Shown here: one piece after another, positions 1-5,991 of the stretch
How the letters are laid out: each line of letters starts with the position of its first letter
Numbering within the stretch: the first letter of the stretch is position 1
From: Marinospirillum sp.
GTDB taxonomy: Bacteria > Pseudomonadota > Gammaproteobacteria > Pseudomonadales > Halomonadaceae
Direction of reading: 5' to 3'
DNA length: 6,891 nucleotides
NCBI GenBank assembly: GCA_007116195.1
Contig: SKIX01000035.1
Location: forward strand, 1-6,891
Notes under the pieces: model-generated
The model's input: the letters and a program-made list of their open reading frames with translations, nothing else
Database searches by the model: none
What the model was told of the DNA's origin: nothing
Translations under genes and position numbers: made by a program

Positions 1-791
1 CGCCACTCATAAATGCACTGGTCAACATCACCCACGACCATCACCTGGGCCGAGCCAGCCAGGGTCGTCAAAAGCGCTTGCTGCACTTCATTAATATCCT
101 GATATTCATCAACCAAAAGATGATCTAAAAAGCCAGCAAGGCGCTGTTTAAGTTCAGGGTGTTGCTGTATAGCCTGCAGAGGGCGCCAGAGGAGGTCATC
201 AAAAAAACAAGCGCGCTGTTCGTGCAGCAACTCTTCCAACTCGTTAAAGGCCGCAACAAAATGCTGCTGCCTGCTCGTTAAGTCGAGCTGTTCAGCAACT
301 TCACCTGCAGGCAGGAGGCCACTTTTAACTCGGGTACAAAAGCTTTTAAAGGCATCCAAGGCCTCTTCTTCTAACCAAGGCTGGACGGCCTCTCCCTGCT
401 GATCAGCCAAGCGTTTAAGTGCCTGCTGCATCAACTTACTTTGCATCCACTCTTCTTGGTAAAGGCGCCTGGGCTGCAGAAAACCCCAGCTCACAAGACT
501 GCGTGTTAAGCGGTGACCTAAAGAGTGAAAAGTGCGTACATCCGGTAGGGGGCCGTTAAATTGCAAGGCTTCTGCACGCCCTGCCAGCTTGGCACGAAAG
601 TCATCCTTTGCTGAGCGGTTATACATAACAATCAGCAGACGCCTGGCGGCAACCCCTTGGCGCAGCAGGTAGAGTACCCGTTCAACCAGTGTCGTGGTTT
701 TACCCGAACCAGCGACGGCCCTAACACGTGCATGACCGCTCAGGTGGGTAACAACGGCCTGCTGCTCTTGGGTGAAGTGCTCAGGAATCAA
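1..791 (-). CDS. UvrD/Rep-type superfamily 1 helicase (5' part, 263 codons)
   Basis: This is the N-terminal part of a superfamily 1A DNA helicase; the gene continues past the low-coordinate edge. The frame is open from a TAG at 801-803 to the edge. Motifs in order are Q-motif FTQEQQAVV (6-14), Walker A AVAGSGKTTT (25-34), MYNRSAKDDF just after motif I, TFHS (87-90, motif Ia), CFFDDLLW before motif II, Walker B DEYQD (228-232) and motif III GDVDQCIYEW (254-263). The usual motif III reads GDDDQSIYxW, so V and C are substitutions here. MYNRS in place of the common TFTN points to a UvrD-like subfamily rather than UvrD or Rep proper. No ATG or GTG is in frame before Walker A. The TTG at 791, with TAGG seven bases upstream, is the only usable start, and it overlaps the DUF1285 gene by 11 bases. 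A DNA repair or recombination role is inferred. Confidence 0.88.
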   Translation of the reverse strand, partial: MIPEHFTQEQQAVVTHLSGHARVRAVAGSGKTTTLVERVLYLLRQGVAARRLLIVMYNRSAKDDFRAKLAGRAEALQFNGPLPDVRTFHSLGHRLTRSLVSWGFLQPRRLYQEEWMQSKLMQQALKRLADQQGEAVQPWLEEEALDAFKSFCTRVKSGLLPAGEVAEQLDLTSRQQHFVAAFNELEELLHEQRACFFDDLLWRPLQAIQQHPELKQRLAGFLDHLLVDEYQDINEVQQALLTTLAGSAQVMVVGDVDQCIYEW

Positions 792-1347
792 AAAAACAAC
801 CTAGCTCAAAGGTATGCTGACAACTGGTTAGGGTTAAACAGGTCTGCCCTTCTTGCTCTTCAGCTTCAGCCCAATCTACCAGCTGATAAAAAACCTGGGG
901 CAGTAGGCGTGCCTCCAAGCCAGGGCGAACCAGGACATAGGGTCGAGGCTCGTCAGCTTCAGAAAAGCTAACACGCAAAGGATGTTCGGCATCAAGAGGA
1001 ACTCGATCACTAACTTGGGTCGTGAAAGAAATGTGAGCCTCATCACCCACCCCAAGTCGATCAGCTGCAACAACAATAAAGGGAACCTCTGCAACCTCCA
1101 CTCTGGCTTTTTCAACCGGTGTGACCAAGTAATAATGACCATCCTTTTCACGCCGCAACAAGCGCGAAAAAAGCCTCACCAAAGAACCACGGGTAAAGGG
1201 TTGACCCTGATGATACCACTGCCCTTGTGCATCAATAGCCAGATCAATCTGAACAATTTCTTGAGGTTGCCAAAGTTCTACTGGTAAATCGGTTTCTCCA
1301 GCATTCTTTTCTATCCGTGTAATAAGCCCAGTTAAAGAAGCAGCCAT
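781..1347 (-). CDS. DUF1285 domain protein, function unknown
   Basis: This 188-residue protein matches the DUF1285 family (PF06938) from my memory of its motifs. These are LPVELWQP (21-28), IDLAIDAQGQWYHQG (34-48), then RGSLVRLFSRLLRRE (53-67), YYLVTPVEK (72-80) and VPFIV (88-92). A second repeat-like half ends in ARLLPQVFYQLVDWAE (146-161), and LGCFFDS closes the protein. Family structures show a two-domain beta-rich fold with a suggested, unproven signalling role. There is no signal peptide or membrane segment, so it is probably cytosolic. The start lies 5 bases after the TetR stop, with an AAGG about 11 bases upstream. The last 11 bases overlap the helicase start, and a seven-T tract encodes the terminal FF. 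A DUF1285 gene next to a TetR gene also occurs in the Pseudomonas version of this cluster, as I recall it. Confidence 0.9.
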   Translation of the reverse strand: MAASLTGLITRIEKNAGETDLPVELWQPQEIVQIDLAIDAQGQWYHQGQPFTRGSLVRLFSRLLRREKDGHYYLVTPVEKARVEVAEVPFIVVAADRLGVGDEAHISFTTQVSDRVPLDAEHPLRVSFSEADEPRPYVLVRPGLEARLLPQVFYQLVDWAEAEEQEGQTCLTLTSCQHTFELGCFFDS

Positions 1348-1352
1348 TCAGT

Positions 1353-2018
1353 TTATGCCTTATCTTCCGGTGTTAAGCGTTTTTTGCCTCTTTGCCCACG
1401 GTTACCCAAGCGAACACCAATATCCATCATGAAGCGAAAAAACTCTTCTTTATCTTCAATGACGTCTTGAAAAAATTCGGATTGGTAAAGAACCGCTGCA
1501 CCGTGAACAAAGGCCCAGGAAGCGCAATAATGAAAATAAGGAGGCACTTCTTCCAGGTGGCCTTCATCAACCCTTGAGCTAATCAAATCAGATAGACTTT
1601 CCAGGTTTTTAGCACGAAATTGATGCAGCTCATCAATCATTTCTGGAATCACATTGGCTTTAACCAGTTTTTCTTCCAAGCGGTTAAATAGCAGATACTT
1701 GGCAGGCTCCTGCATACGAAATTCAAAGTAGGCACGAGACAGCGTCTCTTTATTTTCTGCAATTTGTGGTAGCTGGAAGAGGTTGGCCATTTCTCGCTCA
1801 TAGTCCAGCATTAAGCGCAGATAAATTTCGGCTTTGGTGCTGAAATGCTTGTAGATAGTGCCCTTGCCGATATTCACTTTCTCGGCAATCATTTCGACCG
1901 TCACCTTGTCTTCGCCTAGCTCTAAAAAAAGCTCTAAGGCAGCATCAAGTATTCGCGCTTCGCGTTGACGAAACTCTTTGACTCGCCGCGCCTGCTTTTC
2001 TACTGGTGATTCAGCCAT
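1353..2018 (-). CDS. TetR/AcrR-family transcriptional regulator
   Basis: This is a 221-residue TetR-family DNA-binding protein. The N-terminal domain (about 20-67) has the family pattern ILDAALELFLELG (23-35), then the helix-turn-helix VTVEMIAEKVNIGKGTIYKH (39-58) with FSTKAEIY (59-66) after it. The C-terminal ligand/dimerisation domain is poorly conserved and gives no clue to an effector. It contains an aromatic patch around YFHYCASWAFVHG (161-173). The tail after residue 203 is strongly basic (RLGNRGQRGKKR), which is unusual for the end of a TetR protein and may touch DNA or RNA. The start has GAGGAG six bases upstream. It sits 36 bases after tatD and 5 bases before the DUF1285 gene, in the same direction. 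That is not the divergent layout in which a TetR protein controls a neighbour from a shared promoter, so the target is unknown. Confidence 0.9.
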   Translation of the reverse strand: MAESPVEKQARRVKEFRQREARILDAALELFLELGEDKVTVEMIAEKVNIGKGTIYKHFSTKAEIYLRLMLDYEREMANLFQLPQIAENKETLSRAYFEFRMQEPAKYLLFNRLEEKLVKANVIPEMIDELHQFRAKNLESLSDLISSRVDEGHLEEVPPYFHYCASWAFVHGAAVLYQSEFFQDVIEDKEEFFRFMMDIGVRLGNRGQRGKKRLTPEDKA

Positions 2019-2024
2019 GACTTA

Positions 2025-2030
2025 CTCCTC
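2025..2030 (-). promoter_or_regulatory. Ribosome binding site of the TetR gene
   Basis: GAGGAG lies six bases upstream of the ATG at 2018, in the 36-base gap after tatD. It confirms the chosen start and indicates efficient independent initiation. The gap itself shows no hairpin terminator and no good -35/-10 pair. Confidence 0.75.
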
Positions 2031-2054
2031 AGACTTGTGACTCAATTAGCCATT

Positions 2055-2897
2055 TCAGTCAACAAGGTAATCTTCTTTGCCTGAAGTGACAAGCCCAGGG
2101 TGCTTTTTTGCTGCTAGAGGAAACAGGCGAAAGAAGTTTTCAGTCGTCTGGTGGGTTAAAAAATCTTCTTCTAAACCACGCAGTTGCGCAATAAAGGCTG
2201 CAACTTCACGCACCAGGGCAGGCTCATTTTGTTTACCTCGATGAGGTACCGGCGCTAAATAGGGGCTATCCGTTTCAACAAGCAAACGATCTAAAGGCAA
2301 GGCCTTAGCAACTTCACGCAGCTGCTTAGCAGAGTTGAAGGTGACAATGCCTGAAAATGAAATGTAAAAACCCAGGCTAATCATTTCACGAGCAAAATCC
2401 ATGTCTTCAGTAAAACAATGGATCACTCCCTGACCACCCTGCTCAGCATAGGGTCTTAAAAGCGCCAGAGTAGCTTCTTGCGCTTCACGGGTATGCACAA
2501 TAACGGGCTTACCAACGGCCAAAGCAGCATCCAGGTGCATCTGAAAGTAGTCTTTTTGTAAACTGTGGTTGTGCTGGTCGTAATGATAGTCTAACCCCGT
2601 TTCTCCAAGCGCAACTATATCCTCAGCTTGCGCCCAAGCAATCAGTTGCTCCAGTGTAAAGGGCTGCTCAGGCTGATGCAGCGGGTGCAAGCCAACACTT
2701 AAACTGACATCTTGGAAGGCTGCAAGCTGCTGGCGCAGGCTATCTAATTGCCAGGGGTTAACGCTAATACTGAGAAAGTGACCCACTCCTCTGCTACGAG
2801 CCTGCTCCAAAACACCGGCCAAGCCTTGTTCAGCAGGGCTAAGGGTTTTATTTAGATCTAACATATCCAGATGGCAGTGGGAATCAACAAGCCACAT
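2055..2897 (-). CDS. tatD: TatD-family metal-dependent DNase/hydrolase
   Basis: This is a 280-residue amidohydrolase-fold metallo-hydrolase of the TatD family, cytosolic, with 3'-5' exonuclease/DNase activity reported for family members. The metal ligands are visible in order: H7 and H9 in DSHCHLD, E99 in ALGETGLDY, H135 in VIVHTREA, H160 in VIHCFTE and D210 in LLVETDSPYLAP. The C-terminal TTENFFRLF (251-259) corresponds to the family's usual TxxNxxxLF. The length is slightly over the usual 255-265 because of a polar C-terminal tail of about 20 residues. Paralogues in this family (TatD, YcfH, YjjV) are hard to tell apart. The holB-pilZ neighbourhood matches the YcfH position in E. coli (tmk-holB-ycfH), so it is probably the YcfH orthologue. 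It follows pilZ by 15 bases and precedes the TetR gene by 36 bases. Confidence 0.92.
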   Translation of the reverse strand: MWLVDSHCHLDMLDLNKTLSPAEQGLAGVLEQARSRGVGHFLSISVNPWQLDSLRQQLAAFQDVSLSVGLHPLHQPEQPFTLEQLIAWAQAEDIVALGETGLDYHYDQHNHSLQKDYFQMHLDAALAVGKPVIVHTREAQEATLALLRPYAEQGGQGVIHCFTEDMDFAREMISLGFYISFSGIVTFNSAKQLREVAKALPLDRLLVETDSPYLAPVPHRGKQNEPALVREVAAFIAQLRGLEEDFLTHQTTENFFRLFPLAAKKHPGLVTSGKEDYLVD

Positions 2898-2909
2898 AGT
2901 GTTAACAAA

Positions 2910-2915
2910 CTCCTA
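2910..2915 (-). promoter_or_regulatory. Ribosome binding site of tatD overlapping the pilZ stop codon
   Basis: TAGGAG combines the pilZ TAG stop codon with an AGGAG core. The spacing to the tatD ATG is 12 bases, longer than optimal, and no nearer in-frame start exists between them. A ribosome terminating on pilZ would sit on this site, which suggests coupled translation. Confidence 0.6.
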
Positions 2916-3248
2916 GAGGGTATGGGTTGGTTTATCAGTATTCAGCAAACCCGCAAGCTGATCTTCAATAAAGTAACGTGGAGAGTCTTCATCTTCAGCA
3001 AAGTGAATACCCACACCAGGGGTTTTGCGCCCTTGTGCACCCACAGGGGTACGCCAAACCATGGTGCCAACAACTCTTACGGGGTCAGTGGCGCCAGCGA
3101 AGTTAAGGGTTAACTCTATTCTTTCACCCGGCGTAAAGTTGCGGCTCGTGGGAACAAAAATACCACCACGCTTTAAAAAAGGCATATAGGCAGAATAGAG
3201 AGCCTGTTTATCCTTTAAATTCAGGGTAAGGGTTTTGATTTCACTCAT
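2913..3248 (-). CDS. pilZ: PilZ, type IV pilus assembly PilZ-domain protein
   Basis: This is a 111-residue single-domain PilZ protein of the type needed for type IV pilus assembly and twitching in Pseudomonas and Xanthomonas. There it works with the PilB ATPase and, in Xanthomonas, FimX. Visible hallmarks are LKDKQALYSAYMPFLKRGG (11-29), the beta-barrel strand VVGTMVWRTP (59-68), GVGIHF (78-83) and a C-terminal THTL. The canonical c-di-GMP signatures RxxxR and (D/N)xSxxG are absent; the second is replaced by residues around FLKRGG. By family knowledge this form does not bind c-di-GMP itself. The start overlaps the holB stop by 8 bases and has a strong AGGAG. The TAG stop is embedded in the tatD ribosome site. 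No pilus structural gene is in the window, so the pilus role rests on homology. Confidence 0.93.
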   Translation of the reverse strand: MSEIKTLTLNLKDKQALYSAYMPFLKRGGIFVPTSRNFTPGERIELTLNFAGATDPVRVVGTMVWRTPVGAQGRKTPGVGIHFAEDEDSPRYFIEDQLAGLLNTDKPTHTL

Positions 3249-4263
3249 GGCCTAGCTCCTGGGTTAACTGAATAAGCAGCTTTTCTATAAACAGCTCTTG
3301 GTTAGGGTTAGTCGCTAATTGATGATGAGCTGCTTTGACTTGATGTTCAAGCTGAAGCAGCTGTTTTCCAGTCAAAAGACGCTGCCAATGCTGGTACAAA
3401 GGTAGCTGCCTGGGGTCGGTCAACTGGTCTTCGCCCCAAAATTTAAGCCTCAGAGTATCGGCAATCCAGGAGTGTAAGGAGTAGAGCAGGTCTTCCAGTG
3501 CTAAACCTTTTAGCTGCGCTGCTTGCTCGCTGGGGTCCGCACCACGAATAATCGCCTCCAAAGCATGCAGCAACTTTTGTCGGGCCTGCTCGTAGCTAGG
3601 CTCAGCAAGTTTTAATGCTTGTAGCGGACGGCCTCCTGCTGCTCTCAACAGCATCTCAGGTTGCTGATCCTGGCTTAATTGACAATTAAGCCAATCTTGC
3701 CCCTGTTGAAAAGCAGGCGGCGAAAGCGTCCATTGCTGGCAACGACTGCGCAGGGTCGCAGGTAAAGAAGAAGGCTGGTCACTGACCAAAATAAATTGGG
3801 TGTTGGGTTCAGGCTCTTCAAGCGTTTTCAGCAAAGCATTGGCTGCGTTGATATTCATCGCTTCTGCGGGCCAGATGAGTACCAACTTATAGCCACCTCG
3901 TTGAGCACTCTGTTGAACTTGAGCGTTGACTCTACGTATTGCATCTATTTTGATGGCCTTGCCAGGGCTTTCTGGTTCCAGTTGATGCCAGTCGGGGTGA
4001 AAACCAGAAATCAGTAGTTGGCAAGAAGCACACTCTGCACAAGGGCGAGTAGCCTGAGGTTGTTCGCACAAAAGGTAATGGGCTAAAGCTCTGGCCAGTG
4101 TTCGTTTACCCAGCCCCGGCAAGCCAGCCAGTAAAATCGCATGAGGCAGGCGCTGATCCCTCATTTGGGCTAACCACTGGCGCCAAATATCTGCCTGCCA
4201 AGGAAGCGGTAAAGCAGGTTTTTGCTCGCTACGTGGCGAGCTAAGCTGGACTTCATTGACCAT
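3241..4263 (-). CDS. holB: HolB, DNA polymerase III subunit delta-prime
   Basis: HolB is the delta-prime subunit of the DnaX clamp loader, which loads the beta sliding clamp on primed DNA. The 340-residue product shows an AAA+ N-terminal region. It has a P-loop-like GLPGLGKRT (47-55), four zinc-ligand cysteines C66, C75, C78 and C81, a Walker B position without the usual acidic pair (VLIWPAEA, 128-135), NALLKTLEEP (142-151), and the SRC motif in LRSRCQ (171-176). SRC supplies the arginine finger to a neighbouring subunit. The C-terminal collar helices are weakly conserved, as is usual. The P-loop lysine is kept, unlike E. coli delta-prime, but the altered Walker B suggests it does not hydrolyse ATP. 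It overlaps tmk by 11 bases and pilZ by 8. No Shine-Dalgarno sequence is evident, so coupling to tmk is likely. Confidence 0.95.
   Translation of the reverse strand: MVNEVQLSSPRSEQKPALPLPWQADIWRQWLAQMRDQRLPHAILLAGLPGLGKRTLARALAHYLLCEQPQATRPCAECASCQLLISGFHPDWHQLEPESPGKAIKIDAIRRVNAQVQQSAQRGGYKLVLIWPAEAMNINAANALLKTLEEPEPNTQFILVSDQPSSLPATLRSRCQQWTLSPPAFQQGQDWLNCQLSQDQQPEMLLRAAGGRPLQALKLAEPSYEQARQKLLHALEAIIRGADPSEQAAQLKGLALEDLLYSLHSWIADTLRLKFWGEDQLTDPRQLPLYQHWQRLLTGKQLLQLEHQVKAAHHQLATNPNQELFIEKLLIQLTQELGHE
3256..3260 (-). promoter_or_regulatory. Ribosome binding site of pilZ
   Basis: A perfect AGGAG lies seven bases upstream of the pilZ ATG, inside the last codons of holB. It is among the strongest initiation sites in the window. 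PilZ may therefore be translated well above the low level typical of HolB. Confidence 0.75.
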
Positions 4264-4927
4264 GAGTTAACTTTTGCTGTTGATCTTGCCAGGCAAGCAG
4301 CAGGGGTAGCAGCGCCTTGCGCAAGTCCGCCTGAACCGCTTCTAAGGGCTGGCTGGCATCTATAACCCGAAATCGTAAAGGGTTTTTTAGGGCTTGATTC
4401 AAATAGCCTTCGCGTACCCGCTGGAAAAAGGCTTCCTGCTCTTGTTCAAAGCGATCCTTAGCTGCACCTCTCTGTGCCAACCGCTGCGCTGCCAAATCAA
4501 CCGGCATATCAAGCAGAAAAGTCAGCTCGGGTTCCAGATCACCTTGAACCAGCTTTTCCAGGGTGCGAATACTGGATTCACTTTGACCCCGACCTGAACC
4601 CTGGTAGGCGTAGGTTGCATCGGTAAAGCGATCACTAATCACCCAGATTCCCTTGGCCAGGGCCGGTTTGATCACTTTCTCTAAGTGCTGAGCACGGGCT
4701 GCAAACATCAGCAATAGCTCACTCAGCTCACAAGGAGCATCATCATCGCTGCTCAGTAACAACTGCCGTAGCTTTTCAGCCAGCGGGGTACCCCCGGGTT
4801 CACGCGTTGCTAACCAAGGAATACCAGCCGCTTCTAACTGCTGGGTAATGAATTGCAGGTTGGTACTTTTACCTGCACCCTCCCCACCTTCCAGGGTAAT
4901 AAAGTAGCCACCTAGAGACCCACTCAT
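4253..4927 (-). CDS. tmk: Tmk, thymidylate (dTMP) kinase
   Basis: Tmk phosphorylates dTMP to dTDP with ATP, an essential cytosolic step of dTTP supply. The 224-residue product has a P-loop GGEGAGKST (14-22), the dTMP-binding TREPGGTPL (41-49), the catalytic-site SDRFTDATYAYQG (98-110) and a lid with RGAAKDRFE (153-161). The basic lid residues and a P-loop without the extra arginine resemble the E. coli type. I placed the start at 4927 because this ATG overlaps the mltG stop by four bases and has AAGGA six bases upstream. A longer in-frame reading from 4975 adds 16 residues lying inside mltG that are not needed for the fold. The 3' end overlaps holB by 11 bases. PabC (folate) and Tmk both feed thymidylate metabolism. 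Confidence 0.96.
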   Translation of the reverse strand: MSGSLGGYFITLEGGEGAGKSTNLQFITQQLEAAGIPWLATREPGGTPLAEKLRQLLLSSDDDAPCELSELLLMFAARAQHLEKVIKPALAKGIWVISDRFTDATYAYQGSGRGQSESSIRTLEKLVQGDLEPELTFLLDMPVDLAAQRLAQRGAAKDRFEQEQEAFFQRVREGYLNQALKNPLRFRVIDASQPLEAVQADLRKALLPLLLAWQDQQQKLTHGQ

Positions 4928-5982
4928 TCTACTTCCTTCTCTAGCGTCTGGGGTTCTACCGGACTGGCTGGCCAAGAGCGGTAATCTTCTCTGCGGTTAC
5001 GCTGGTAGCGTTGAACAGCCTGATTATGTTCTTGCAGAGTGCGAGAAAAATGGTGAGTTCCATCACCCCGAGCAACAAAGTAAAGGGTTTCACCTTCAGC
5101 TGGATCAACACTGGCACGGAGTGCTGCTTCGCCTGGCATAGCGATAGGCGTTGGCGGCAAACCGGGTATGGTATAAGTATTCCAAGGAGTGGGGCGCCTA
5201 AGGTCAGCTCGAGTTATTCTGCCTTGATAGCTTTCACCCATGCCGTAAATCACTGTAGGGTCAGTTTGCAAGCGCATACCTTTTTGTAAACGGCGCACAA
5301 AAACACCGGCAATGTCACGGCGTTCAAAGGGGGCTCCAGTTTCTCGTTCAATGATAGAGGCCATAATCAGCGCTTCATAAGGGCCAGCATAAGGCAGGCC
5401 TAGTTGGCGCGTCTCCCAAACTTCGTCTAAAAGCTGACGCATACGCCGATTTGCCAGACGCAACAGATCCAGGTCACTCATGCCCTTGGAGTAGGTGTAA
5501 GTATCTGGAAAAAACCACCCCTCTGCTGCTTCATCGGGCATGCCCACAGCGGCCATTATTTGCTCTTCGGTCCAATCTTTAGTTTTAGCTTGAAGCTTTT
5601 CTGCACGTGCCAGAGCTTGACGAACTTCTCGAAAAGTCCAGCCCTCCAACAGGGTGATACGATAAGTAATTACATCACCCTGCTGTAACTTTTGATACAG
5701 CTGCAGCAAAGACAGTCCAGGCTGTAGTTGGTATTCACCCGCGCGGATGGGTTCAGCTTCACCAGCAAATCTTAACTTAAGACGCATAGGCAGACTGCTG
5801 GTAATCCAACCTTCCTGTTCAAATTGTCGCAACAAACTAATAAAGCTGCGCCCTGATGCCACTTCTAAACGTTGTTCATGCTCGTATGCCAGGGGCCGAT
5901 GCAGCTCCTGGTACAGCCACACAAGCAAGCCCAAAACAAGCAACAAACTAACCGCCAGAGAGGAAAAGAGAAGTTTTTTCAT
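4924..5982 (-). CDS. mltG: MltG, endolytic murein transglycosylase (YceG family)
   Basis: MltG is an inner-membrane endolytic transglycosylase. It cuts nascent glycan strands and is thought to set glycan length during peptidoglycan growth. The 352-residue protein begins MKKLLFSS, followed by one hydrophobic helix (about 4-24), so the catalytic part should be periplasmic. A LysM-like subdomain is expected around residues 38-110 by family architecture. The YceG catalytic domain follows, with GWFFPDTYTY (155-164), ASIIERET (208-215, where E212 aligns with the E. coli catalytic glutamate), LQTDPTVIYG (238-247) and WNTYTIPGLPPTPI (267-280). After the family core there is a polar tail of about 25 residues, with no assigned role. 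The TGA overlaps the tmk start as ATGA. The stop codon of pabC forms a weak TAGG ribosome site ahead of this start. Confidence 0.95.
   Translation of the reverse strand: MKKLLFSSLAVSLLLVLGLLVWLYQELHRPLAYEHEQRLEVASGRSFISLLRQFEQEGWITSSLPMRLKLRFAGEAEPIRAGEYQLQPGLSLLQLYQKLQQGDVITYRITLLEGWTFREVRQALARAEKLQAKTKDWTEEQIMAAVGMPDEAAEGWFFPDTYTYSKGMSDLDLLRLANRRMRQLLDEVWETRQLGLPYAGPYEALIMASIIERETGAPFERRDIAGVFVRRLQKGMRLQTDPTVIYGMGESYQGRITRADLRRPTPWNTYTIPGLPPTPIAMPGEAALRASVDPAEGETLYFVARGDGTHHFSRTLQEHNQAVQRYQRNRREDYRSWPASPVEPQTLEKEVE
4934..4938 (-). promoter_or_regulatory. Ribosome binding site of tmk
   Basis: AAGGA lies six bases upstream of the ATG at 4927, inside the mltG coding end. It decides the tmk start in favour of 4927 over an in-frame start 48 bases earlier. 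Together with the ATGA overlap it supports translational coupling to mltG. Confidence 0.75.
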
Positions 5983-5991
5983 GGATTTTAC

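Noticed and set aside
198..210. 13-base repeat ATCAAAAAAACAA, also at 787-799
   Set aside because: Both copies encode CFFD-type segments in unrelated proteins, and the low-complexity A-tract makes a chance match likely. No other repeat unit or flanking similarity is seen.
657..971. Plus-strand open frame of 104 codons
   Set aside because: It lies antisense across the helicase start and the DUF1285 end, both supported by family motifs on the minus strand. It has no recognisable domain and no ribosome site.
876..1287. Overlapping open frames of about 90-100 codons on both strands
   Set aside because: Both are shadows of the DUF1285 gene, whose protein motifs are clear in the chosen frame.
2019..2100. 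Possible internal promoter ahead of the TetR gene
   Set aside because: TTGTCA and TTGACT hexamers are present on the minus strand, but neither has a reasonable -10 box at 16-18 bases.
2871..3113. Plus-strand open frame of 80 codons spanning the pilZ-tatD junction
   Set aside because: It is antisense to two well-supported genes and its translation shows no family pattern.
4928..4975. N-terminal extension of Tmk by 16 residues
   Set aside because: The extension would lie within mltG, is not part of the kinase fold, and the ATG at 4927 has both a ribosome site and the ATGA overlap.
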